In this document: piece after piece, positions 56,546 to 64,000 of the stretch
Layout: every line of letters begins with the position of its first letter
Numbering within the stretch: the stretch's first letter is position 1
Source: Prostheceraeus crozeri
Taxonomy: Eukaryota > Platyhelminthes > Polycladida > Euryleptidae
DNA: 64,000 bases
Direction of reading: 5' to 3'
NCBI GenBank assembly: GCA_907163375.1
Contig: CAJQUW010001746.1
Span: 62,001-126,000 of the forward strand
Translations under genes and position numbers: made by a program
The notes under the pieces: model-generated
Seen by the model: only the letters and a program-made list of their open reading frames with translations
Databases searched by the model: none
Told to the model about the DNA's origin: nothing

Positions 56546-56624
56546 TTTTCTAATTTCTAAGATAGACAAATTTGATATATATATATAAAATAAAATATTA
56601 TAACACTATATTTGTATATTTTTA

Positions 56625-57389
56625 TCACTCGGTAAACAAATGTTCTATAACTCTATCACGAATTTTTTTATCAATATTAATTGTAATGAAGCCATAATCT
56701 TTTGACCAAGCATTGTTACACGATTGTTTAAATTCATCTTTATTTCTTACGCATAAATCTCTTAACAAATCACTTAAGTTTCTTGCATTTATTTCAAATA
56801 GTATTAATATATTTGCATTCTTTCTAATAACACTTCCGTCTAATGAATACATACTTTGTGTTAAATAAAATACACTACAGTTATTATGTCTACCTCTTGT
56901 GAAATAATTTCTCTGAACTGACTGATTTCTATCATTAACACAATCATCAAAAATTACACAATGTTTAATTGTTTTATCTAGTTTACTAGGATCTTGCATG
57001 TTACCACTATCATCTATTAATTGTATCTTTATATGCTTATTTTTATTGGATTCAACTAACCGATTATTTTTTGCTGCTTCTTCACACCACGAACTTATTT
57101 CTTCTTCATCTTCAGATTTTTCATATTCTTTGAATAATGAAGCAATTGCTGTTTCTTAAGAGTATTTTCAATCCATATTTTAAAAATTGATAGAGGGGTT
57201 GTTCTGCTGTTGTTGTATAAATTATAAGATTGTTATAATCCGAAAAATTTGGAGTCATTAAAATTTTAAATAATAGATACGTTTTTCCACATCCTGATCT
57301 TCCACAAATAACTGACAAAACTTTATTAGATAAATTTGGATGATCATTAAATTTGAGTTTTTTTTATTTAATGGGGGCACTTCACTCAT
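56625..57389 (-). pseudogene. Packaging ATPase (FtsK/HerA-A32 type), element A copy, frameshifted
   Basis: Genome-packaging ATPase of PRD1-adenovirus-lineage elements. Walker A is GRSGCGKTYLL (about 57275-57305) and Walker B is KHCVIFDDC (about 56965). The conserved downstream segment RNYFTRGRHNN with YLTQSMY also fits this family. The ATG is at 57387-57389. Breaks are a frame change in an 8-base A run just after the start (shared with the B copy) and another near 57160, so the frame is split into 57121-57318 and 56625-57120. Encoded opposite to PolB. It is very similar to the B copy at 9954-10721. Confidence 0.9.
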
Positions 57390-57483
57390 TTTTTAATAAA
57401 AAATTTCAATTTTTTTTGTTTTTGTTTTTAAAGAAGAAGAATAAGAAGAAGAAAATTAAACTTCTCTAGCTTCGCGTGGGAGT

Positions 57484-58287
57484 TTATACCTCCCAAACCA
57501 AAAGATCTATCATAATCTCTACACCTCCAAAATTTATTTCTTGTCCTTTCTCATCAGTGATTCTAATGTTAATGTTGTTAATAGTTTTTCTTGTAATAGG
57601 GAAATATATTAATGTTTGTGGAAATACATTTAATTTATAACCAATGGGTACAGTAAAAGCTGGAAAACTGAATATTAAATTTGATAATTTACCATTTATA
57701 TATCCTCCTTCAATAATGTCACAATGTACAACAATTGAATTTATTTCAGTTATTTTTGGAATCTTCTCACCTAAATGATAACCTTGACTATAGGTTTGTT
57801 TATTAAATCCTAATAGCTTTGACAATGATCTATCATGATTAAAATCAACTTGATGATTTTCGTCTAAAGTAAGAGAAAATTTATTAACTGCCGGTTCAAC
57901 TGCGAAATGTAATTGTTTCTTATCTTTAAATGGTATACCTAAATGTCTCTTAATTTCATTTGATATTGATTCAACTTCGTAAGAACCAGGAAGAAACGTT
58001 AGCAGTTTCCACGTTTTGCCTTTATCAGTAGAATATCTAAATTGATCATTCACATCTTTGATAACGTTTTGAATAGTGTTAAATGTGGAGAAACTAGTCA
58101 ATGCAATTTGATAATTTTTATTTTGTTCCAAATGTAGAATGGGTTCTAAATTACAAGTGTGTGATGAAGTAGTTGTTATCATTTTTAACGTCGTACTAAA
58201 TTTTGATGAACCCAAAATCTCTGTTAGATTTTCTAAATGATAATTAATTTTGTCAAAATCTACTGATGATAATTCTCTCGAAGACAT
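57484..58287 (-). CDS. Penton (single jelly-roll minor capsid) protein, element A, intact frame
   Basis: 267 codons without break from ATG 58285-58287. It resembles the penton-base-like minor capsid protein of adintoviruses and Polintons. The features are IALTSFSTFN near residue 62, a GSYEV segment near 100, the SLSKLLGFNKQTY block near 152, a HCDIIEGGYINGKLS block near 190, and YFPITRKTINNINIRITDE near 229. These are the conserved beta strands of the family. The length is usual. The B copy at 9064-9851 is nearly identical but frameshifted, so this is the better representative. It lies between the ATPase and the 232-aa gene, all on the minus strand. Intactness may be chance, as neighbours are broken. 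Confidence 0.88.
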   Translation of the reverse strand: MSSRELSSVDFDKINYHLENLTEILGSSKFSTTLKMITTTSSHTCNLEPILHLEQNKNYQIALTSFSTFNTIQNVIKDVNDQFRYSTDKGKTWKLLTFLPGSYEVESISNEIKRHLGIPFKDKKQLHFAVEPAVNKFSLTLDENHQVDFNHDRSLSKLLGFNKQTYSQGYHLGEKIPKITEINSIVVHCDIIEGGYINGKLSNLIFSFPAFTVPIGYKLNVFPQTLIYFPITRKTINNINIRITDEKGQEINFGGVEIMIDLLVWEV

Positions 58288-58479
58288 TTTTTAACTAAAA
58301 AAGTTAAATAAATATTTTTTATAAAAATTAGAAACAACATATTTCAGCTACGGGCGAAGCCCTGGAAGACATCTCCGATGTCCCGTTATACTTTTATAAT
58401 CCTCTTCATTTAGAATCTTCTTTTCTAAGTCTTTTCGATATAGCATGAATTTCATTGAAACTAGAATTATGTCCTTCTT

Positions 58480-59178
58480 TTATTGCAGAATTAAAATATT
58501 TAATCTATTTAGTAATTCTTGTGGATCATCTGGTAAAAATACAGTTGTTTCAGTTTTAAAACCTTTTCCTACTTTAACTCCCGTTGTTAATAAATTTTCT
58601 AATTCTCTATAACGTTTAAGAGTTTTTCCTGCTTTAACTCTATCTAACATAGCTTTATATTTTATGAGATCTTCTACAGCATAATTATTTAAATCTGCTC
58701 CTCTTAAACGATCAACAAAATTTCTATCTAAATTAAAAGCATATTTATCTGGTGAAAAAATTAAACCTCGAAAAGGTTGTGGAAATATTTCTTTTTGTCC
58801 GAGATGAAATCTAGGTATTGTTTTTCCATCTATAAATGAAATAAAATGTTCAAATTGCATGGATTTTGGCAATTTCTTATTAATGTTTGATTCTAGTAAT
58901 CCATAGTCATCTAATATAGTTTTAAGTTCTGGATCTGTTATATTAATTTGTTTATCATTATTTGCAAGTTCTTTTTCAAGAGTTTTAAATGGTTTCATAG
59001 TTTTTTCAAAATCAGTTTTTACTTGCTCGGTTTGCTGCATTTTTTCAAACATATCAGATTGAATACCAGCTTTTATCATTCTATGTTGAAGATGATTTTC
59101 TTTCATAATATTTTTTTGTTTTATTAACTCTTCTAATTGTTTAATTCTTTTTTGATTATCAGCTTTAATTTTATCCAT
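58480..59178 (-). CDS. Conserved 232-aa adintovirus-type protein, element A copy
   Basis: Open frame of 232 codons from ATG 59176-59178. The N-terminal 80 residues are a charged helical or coiled-coil segment. Residues 85-232 form a conserved domain with GLIFSPDKYAFNLDRNFV and LIKYKAMLDRVKAGKTLKRY. Proteins of this type lie beside penton in animal adintovirus-like elements; their function is not known to me. Downstream of the stop (58376-58479), another frame in the B copy reads on with a helical tail. In A that tail has an additional 2-base difference, so it is degraded here. The B copy is at 8153-8851. Confidence 0.75.
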   Translation of the reverse strand: MDKIKADNQKRIKQLEELIKQKNIMKENHLQHRMIKAGIQSDMFEKMQQTEQVKTDFEKTMKPFKTLEKELANNDKQINITDPELKTILDDYGLLESNINKKLPKSMQFEHFISFIDGKTIPRFHLGQKEIFPQPFRGLIFSPDKYAFNLDRNFVDRLRGADLNNYAVEDLIKYKAMLDRVKAGKTLKRYRELENLLTTGVKVGKGFKTETTVFLPDDPQELLNRLNILILQ

Positions 59179-59331
59179 TTTTTAAAATATAATATTTGAA
59201 TTTTGTGGTAACATTGGAATACAGCAAAAACATTTTACTGAACAAATTATTTTTTTATTGCTTTGTTGTTTGACATCTTTTCGTTTTAAGTTTTGTTTAA
59301 TAAAGTTTTGCTTAAATTTTCGCTTAAAGTT

Positions 59332-59973
59332 TTAAGCTGTTCTAAAAAAATTTTTATCATTTTCTTCATTAGAAATTTTGCCATCACTAGAAATTTTGCC
59401 ATCCTGTTTATTCTTATCATCAACTTTTTCGGTATTTAAATGAAATGATATTTGATTTACTTCATTAGCTATTTGATCAAATTTTTCAATCTCATCTAAC
59501 GTAATAACATTATCATCACATACTCTTTGAAAGTAGTAATGCAATTTGTCATAGACTTCTTTAATATGTAAATGCTTAGTTTTTAATGATTTTTGTTTCT
59601 TAGTTATTAAAGATTTATCTAACATTGTAACAAGTGAAGTTGCAAAAACACCCGTACCTGTTAAAGCTGTAGCAACTACTGGAATTACTAAAACACCTGA
59701 AGATATAACAATTGTTAAAGCACCTAAACTTATTGTTAAGAATATGCTAATACCTTGTGTTACATTCTTAACATTAGACCATCTCTTTCTTAATTTTTTA
59801 TAATGCTCTAATTTTAATAATAATTGAGATTCCTTATCTTTCATATAACGTACTCTATCTTTATGTTTTTCTTTATTCAATTCACTTATTTTTAACTGTG
59901 ATAACGAAGGATATATTCTTGCGGTTTCTTCCACTTTTGTTTCTTCAATTTTTAAAGAAATATTTTTAGTCAC
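59332..59973 (-). CDS. Conserved membrane protein with EF-hand-like tail, element A copy
   Basis: Frame of up to 213 codons, uninterrupted here but frameshifted in the B copy. A charged N-terminal half is followed by a strongly hydrophobic region at about residues 72-118 (ISIFLTISLGALTIVISSG..., two likely membrane segments). A soluble tail contains NVITLDEIEKFDQIANEV, of the kind found in a recurring adintovirus/Polinton ORF with two membrane helices and a C-terminal acidic helix. No ATG opens the frame at 59973; the codon there is GTG. Comparison with B suggests the original ATG near 59950 is now ATT, so the start may be lost. Role unknown; a virion or host-membrane protein is plausible. 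Confidence 0.7.
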   Translation of the reverse strand: MTKNISLKIEETKVEETARIYPSLSQLKISELNKEKHKDRVRYMKDKESQLLLKLEHYKKLRKRWSNVKNVTQGISIFLTISLGALTIVISSGVLVIPVVATALTGTGVFATSLVTMLDKSLITKKQKSLKTKHLHIKEVYDKLHYYFQRVCDDNVITLDEIEKFDQIANEVNQISFHLNTEKVDDKNKQDGKISSDGKISNEENDKNFFRTA

Positions 59974-59989
59974 AAAATTTTTGTTATCT

Positions 59990-60526
59990 CATATTTTAAA
60001 AATTTGAAAAATGGTAAAAATTATGAATTTGAAATTCTCAACTTTTATGATTTTCGGTGTCCTGGAACGGTCATGATTTTGGGGGTGTAAAATGTCATAA
60101 TCACAAATTTGAGTTTCTTAACTTTTATGATTTTTTCGGCGTCCTGAAACGGTCATGATTTAAGCGAGAAAATTGTAATTCTCAAATTTTGAGATTCTTA
60201 ACTTTTCTGATTTTCGGTGTCCTTGAACGGTCATGATTTTAAGGGGAGGGTGAAAATTGTAATTCTCAAATTTGAGATTTTGAAAAATTGGGTATTTTTA
60301 AAAACGCCTAAATTTATGAATTTAGGTATTCATAACCTGAAAAATGAACAAAATTCATGAATTTAGTCGTTTTTAAAAATACCGATTTTTCAAAAAATGG
60401 TACTTTTTAAATGGTCTAAATTTATGAATTTAGGTCTTAAAAACCTGAAAAAGGGTCAAAATTCATGAATTTATGTCGTTTTTAAAGATACTATTTTTTG
60501 AATTTTATGGTGTCCTGGAACGGTCT
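59990..60526. repeat. Terminal region of element A with short direct repeats (probable TIR)
   Basis: No gene is visible here. The stretch contains at least four copies of a block built on GGTGTCCTGGAACGGTC (near 60056, 60128, 60218 and 60508), interleaved with CATGATTTT and AT-rich spacers. The last copy ends in GGTCT at 60526, and read inward this is 5'-AGACCGTTCC. This is like B's TIR, which is also made of short direct repeats and starts with AG. The partner repeat would be left of base 1, so inversion cannot be tested in this window. Confidence 0.5.
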
Positions 60527-61204
60527 TTTTCCCATTACTGTTTTGAAAGGTTTGATAAGACGAGCGATGAAGGTATGTGACGGAGACAATAGAGAGGAGG
60601 AATTTAAACATCTGAAGTGGGCTTTTCGGCAGAATGGTTACAGCAGGGGTTTCATAGAGAGATGCTTTCGATCAGCCAGGAAGGAGAAAATACATGTAGA
60701 TGTGAAAGATGATAATTGGGAAGGAGTAGTATTTTTGCCATACCAAAAGAATTTGTCTGAGAGAATTTACAACATTATGAGAAGGCACAAGATAAAAGTG
60801 TTCGAGAAGAATTCCGGTTCTATCGGGAAAGGACTCATAAGAAAGAGGGAGGCAATGGAAAGGAAAGAGATAATTTACAGTATTCAATGCTCAGATTGTG
60901 ACAAAGTTTACATCGGAGAGACAAAACGAGGTCTGGAGGTGAGAACAAAAGAGTACAAGAAAAATGTTGAAAAAGCTAGTATTACTACCTCTGAGATAGC
61001 GAAACATTGTTGGGAGGAAGGTCATAGGATGGCGTGGCGGGAAGGGCGGATTTTAGCTGGTGAGGGGCATTGGTATAAGAGAAAGGTGAAGGAAGCGGTG
61101 TTATCTGAGAGGACGGCGAGTTTCAACAACAGGTGGGAGATTAGCCAGGCATGGAAAGGTCTTCTGGTGTGAGGGGCGGGTACGAGGGATCAGTTACTTC
61201 TGCA
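60527..61204 (+). mobile_element. Penelope-like element, 3' part with GIY-YIG endonuclease
   Basis: The frame (best from about 60535 to the TGA at 61170) has KHLKWAFRQNGYSRGFI, typical of the end of Penelope-like reverse transcriptases. A GIY-YIG nuclease domain with its cysteine knuckle follows: IIYSIQCSDCDKVYIGETKR, then GLEVR (Arg), EIAKHCWEEGH (Glu/His) and FNNRWE (Asn). The 5' part is missing; the element was either cut by A's insertion or already truncated. The 3' untranslated part is split by the hAT element and resumes at 63341. Confidence 0.8.
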
Positions 61205-61212
61205 GGTGTGAC
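61205..61212. repeat. Target-site duplication of the hAT element, left (GGTGTGAC)
   Basis: Perfect 8-bp match to 63333-63340, directly outside the termini. Confidence 0.93.
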
Positions 61213-63332
61213 CAGGCCCGTCGTCAGAATGGATTTACAGGGGGGCTCAGCTTTTGACTGGAGGGGCAAGCGTTTGTGATTTTTATATTCAATGAAGCAC
61301 ATAACCAATATACCTAATCATGCATATTTGACATTCCTGTGCTTCACATATCTGTATTTTCGTACTTTCTATTGTAATCGCAAGTTAGCTAAATTAAAAC
61401 ATGCACAGATTAAGTATTCAAATGTAATTCAAAAAAGTTGTAAGCGTTTGTGAACATTGCTAAATGTCTTCAAGACAGACTGAACGTCAACATTTTCCAC
61501 CCTATCTTTCTCAAAAGTCAAAAAGCACAAACTGGCTCGTCGAGAGTGCGCCATGCTTCGTCGTTGTGACCGATCAATGCGGATAAGTGCCAAAAACGAC
61601 GCCTCACACACAGCAGTGGAACAGGCCATTGTTGACACCGCCGCAAATAAATCGTATGTGCACTGGAAGGCCTCTCTTTGATTATGCAAAACATCGAGAA
61701 GTGTGGAAGTAGGCCTCCCGTAGATTTTCTTCTTGAGATAGCGTCTCACCAAATCTAATTCGCCTTCATCTGGAATCGTAATTCCCAGTCGGCTGAGCGG
61801 GTCAATCGTAGTCTTGATTAAAAATTCGTCTCCATCTGGTATAGTTCCCTACAGAAAATAAAAAAAGCAACTACTCAATTTTCAGTAGCTAACTATTACA
61901 GTACCAATAAGTTTAGAATTTAATCTTCGATAGTAAAGAATTAAAACACACGGCTTGCATATGAATTCTCCAGCTATGGACATTTGATGATGGATTTTGC
62001 TTGTTATATGATGATCTTATCACAAAATAGTTCGATTCGGTAAATGAAGTTTAGAAAATATTTCATAAAAGGAATCTAGATATGTCAATAGAGACAATGA
62101 TTAGTCAATGACGATAACAAATAGGCCTAAAAGCAAGATTATTATTTGACTTTATGAAAATAGATGTTAATGCTAATTATATATTTATTATTGTTCACAT
62201 GCAAACCTGTTGACGACATTTTATTTTCCTATGTAGTGTTTGAGCAGAAGAGAAACTTACTTGCAAAGCCTTGTACAACCAATCCTTTTCTTCAAAGCGT
62301 CGATAAAGTTCCTGTGTGACAAGGTCGATGATTTCGAAGTACACTGCCTTGGTGTTTATGCTGTCTATATCAGATTGATGGCCACTGACAGCCGCAAGAA
62401 CAACACTGTCTCTCAGAAGGGTACTTATTTTTCTCTTGCGAGATGGATGGTCACTTTTTTGATCCTTTATGAAAGCATTACTTTCTGTCAATATATCATT
62501 GAATACTTCTTCACTTTTCATTTCATTGAGCATTTCTTTGACCTGTGAGATTAATTCCATGGCTTTTCGCAGATCACATGCATGACTTTGCAATGCTTTG
62601 TCGATTGCCATCAAAATCCCCAGTATGCGCTTCATAACAACAGCTATGAACATGAAATTAGGTCGACACAAAATTTTTCGCAATCCGATGGCTCTCGATG
62701 ATAGATCGCCCTCCAAATTCATTGACTTACTGATCTCTTTCAACGTTGAGACAATTTCTGCATGATTGTCAATAAGACGCTTTGTGGCATCGTGATGTCC
62801 TGACCAACGTGTCTCGAGTAATGGCTTCAATTTCGTCCCATTGTACATATCATTGTACATTCTTTCCTCTCCACAAATCATCTATTTCAAAATCAACAAA
62901 TTTAGCCGAACTTAACTGCATTTTCTTTTAGGATAGGTTAGATCAGTCGTAGAGGTTAAGTTCACGAAATAACAAAAAGACGAGCAGCAGAGGAATTAAT
63001 CAAGAGGGAAACTCCTAGAAACTAATAACTTAAATGGAAACTAATGATCAGAAAGAGACACAAAATAGTGGTGAAGGACTGAAGTGATGAAGTCATAAAT
63101 TATTCGCAATGAGTAACAGGTGGGAAATGTTCACGCTGAATGAGTCAATAGTTATCGTCAGTCAAAAACTCCATTCACAATGCAATGGAATTATGCTATT
63201 AGGCTTTTCTTGTATGACCATTCCCATCAACTAAAAGTAGACACATGTGAACATTATTTAACAGGAGGGGCGAAATTTTTAACAGGGGGGGGGAGCGGCG
63301 CCCCCCTTGCCCCCCCGCTGGCGACGGGCCTG
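61213..63332 (-). mobile_element. hAT transposon (2,120 bp) inserted in the Penelope-like element
   Basis: Ends are CAGGCCCGTCG at 61213 and its complement CGACGGGCCTG ending at 63332, flanked by perfect 8-bp duplications GGTGTGAC. Both features are diagnostic of hAT. The interior encodes part of a ZMYM-type hAT transposase on the minus strand. The N-terminal region (BED/TTF finger) is absent, so this copy is internally deleted. From 62882 to 63332 there is no gene, ending in a C/G-homopolymer-rich terminus. Confidence 0.93.
61429..62881 (-). pseudogene. hAT transposase (zinc finger MYM-type-like), partial, two exons
   Basis: Exon 62881 to about 62263: LKPLLETRWSGHHDATKRLI is the conserved TRW region of this hAT branch, followed by a helical insertion domain (FMFIAVVMKRILGILMAIDK). 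A donor GTAAGT follows TTGCAA at 62262-62261. The acceptor (TTTCTGTAG) is at 61850-61849. Exon 61848 to 61429: LDLVRRYLKKKIY, then the C-terminal dimerisation domain AVCEASFLALIRIDRSQRRSM and HSRRASLCFLTFEKD. The N-terminal DNA-binding domain and part of the catalytic region are missing. Confidence 0.8.
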
Positions 63333-63340
63333 GGTGTGAC
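63333..63340. repeat. Target-site duplication of the hAT element, right (GGTGTGAC)
   Basis: Perfect partner of 61205-61212. Confidence 0.93.
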
Positions 63341-63624
63341 TCCCTATTGTTAAGACTTGATGAAAAGATTCCCTTTCATATCATGTGCTAATTGATTTTA
63401 CATGCTTGGACAGTGATGTTTGAAAGTTAATTGACTATGTATGTATATTATCTCAAATGTGAAGAATAACACAATTGCCTGAAGATGCCTGTAAGACGCA
63501 GGTGAAAGGCCTTGCAAAAAACTGTTGGTTTTTTATTACGTGGTTTCTGTTCGGAAGTTAGTGCTATTTTATTGATTAAGTATGACCACGTTGAACAATT
63601 ACTAAGACCATTCTTATTATAGAA
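63341..63624 (+). mobile_element. Penelope-like element, 3' untranslated remainder
   Basis: Resumes after the hAT element. It holds a short stem region CCTGAAGATGCCTGTAAGACG followed by GGTGAAAGGCCTTGC, a pattern common in the 3' parts of Penelope-like elements. No ORF. The right limit is set by the start of the gypsy fragment. Confidence 0.55.
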
Positions 63625-64000
63625 AAGGTTCATGGTGATGAGTGATCATCAGCCGTTGAAATATTTACTTCAAGCTGACAACGTGAGCTCTAAAGTGATG
63701 GTGGCTGAGTTTGATTTTGATCTTCGTTACATACCAGGAAAACAAAATGTGGTGGCTGACACACTCTCTAGAATCTATTCCGTGGCTGAGGTAGATGAAG
63801 AAGGAGGGATTTGCTTAGAAGCATCAGAACTGTTGAAAACGCAAAAGGATGACCATGAATTTAGGACTCTATTCCGTTCCATACAGCGTAACGATTCTCA
63901 TAAACCGAACGGTGTTAGCAATGATCTATGGAGCAATAACGATCTGTCCATAAAAGACGACAGTTTGTGTGCGGGATAAGATTTTAGTACCACGCAGTAT
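63625..64000 (+). pseudogene. Ty3/gypsy retrotransposon fragment (end of RNase H)
   Basis: The frame from about 63625 has VMSDHQPLKYLLQ and FDFDLRYIPGKQNVVADTLSR, the RNase H-connection signature of Ty3/gypsy pol. It runs on towards the integrase linker until a TAA at 63977-63979. Upstream reverse transcriptase is missing and the element leaves the window on the right. Confidence 0.85.

Larger units (their letters stand above)
1..60526. mobile_element. Element A: adintovirus/Maverick-Polinton-like provirus, left end outside the window
   Basis: Outer provirus, interrupted by element B. It comprises 1-6847 and 56325 to about 60526. Its genes are a minor capsid fragment, fiber-like gene, a 442-aa unknown, zinc-finger family B polymerase, FtsK/HerA-type packaging ATPase, penton, a 232-aa protein and a membrane protein. 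Together these are a hallmark set of adintoviruses and Polintons. Polymerase, fiber and ATPase carry stops or frameshifts, so the copy is dead. The right end is inferred at 60526: the last bases, read inward, begin 5'-AG as Polinton ends do, and Penelope-like coding sequence starts immediately after. No MCP, protease or integrase of A is visible; they would lie left of base 1. Confidence 0.8.

Overview
The window is AT-rich invertebrate (metazoan) nuclear DNA made almost entirely of nested mobile elements. The host cannot be named from the sequence. The evidence for a eukaryote is spliced genes with GT-AG introns, TATA promoters, a hAT transposon, a Penelope-like GIY-YIG endonuclease and a Ty3/gypsy fragment. 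No cellular host gene was recognised.

The layout is a three-level nest. Element A (1 to about 60,526, left end outside the window) is a decayed adintovirus/Maverick-Polinton-like provirus. It carries a minor capsid gene (cut by the window edge), a fiber-like coiled-coil gene, an unrecognised 442-aa gene, a zinc-finger family B DNA polymerase, a packaging ATPase, penton, a conserved 232-aa protein and a membrane protein. Element B (6,848-56,318) is a second provirus of the same kind inserted into the 3' end of A's polymerase. It has about 470-486 bp terminal inverted repeats and a 6-bp target duplication (CACGTA/CACATA). Without its own insertion B is about 16.7 kb: membrane protein, 232-aa protein, penton, ATPase, 87-aa protein, a different family B polymerase carrying a complete 350-residue LAGLIDADG intein, adenain-like protease, PLA2-like/integrase, pX-like protein, double jelly-roll major capsid, second minor capsid and fiber. 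Most A and B genes are broken by stops or frameshifts, so these are old copies. A and B share a nearly identical capsid/packaging block but carry unrelated polymerases.

Element C (20,109-52,857; 32.7 kb) sits in B between the MCP and pX-like genes, flanked by a perfect 6-bp duplication (TAGCAA). Its termini begin AGTAGTA, like B's. It is a giant fold-back element. Inverted arms of 6.3-7 kb each carry four short genes (I-IV), all open in both arms. The arms enclose a roughly 19-kb one-directional array of about 29-bp AT-rich monomers. C shows no polymerase, integrase or capsid gene. Genes I-III have TATA boxes, and each is followed by a copy of a 135-bp module that begins with a stem-loop closely resembling the 3' end signal of replication-dependent histone mRNAs. 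My working idea is that C is a previously undescribed large satellite mobilised in trans by the integrase of B-type elements.

Right of A (60,527-64,000) lies the 3' part of a Penelope-like element interrupted by a 2.1-kb hAT transposon with perfect 8-bp duplications, then a Ty3/gypsy RNase H fragment. The inferred order of events is A, then B into A, then C into B.
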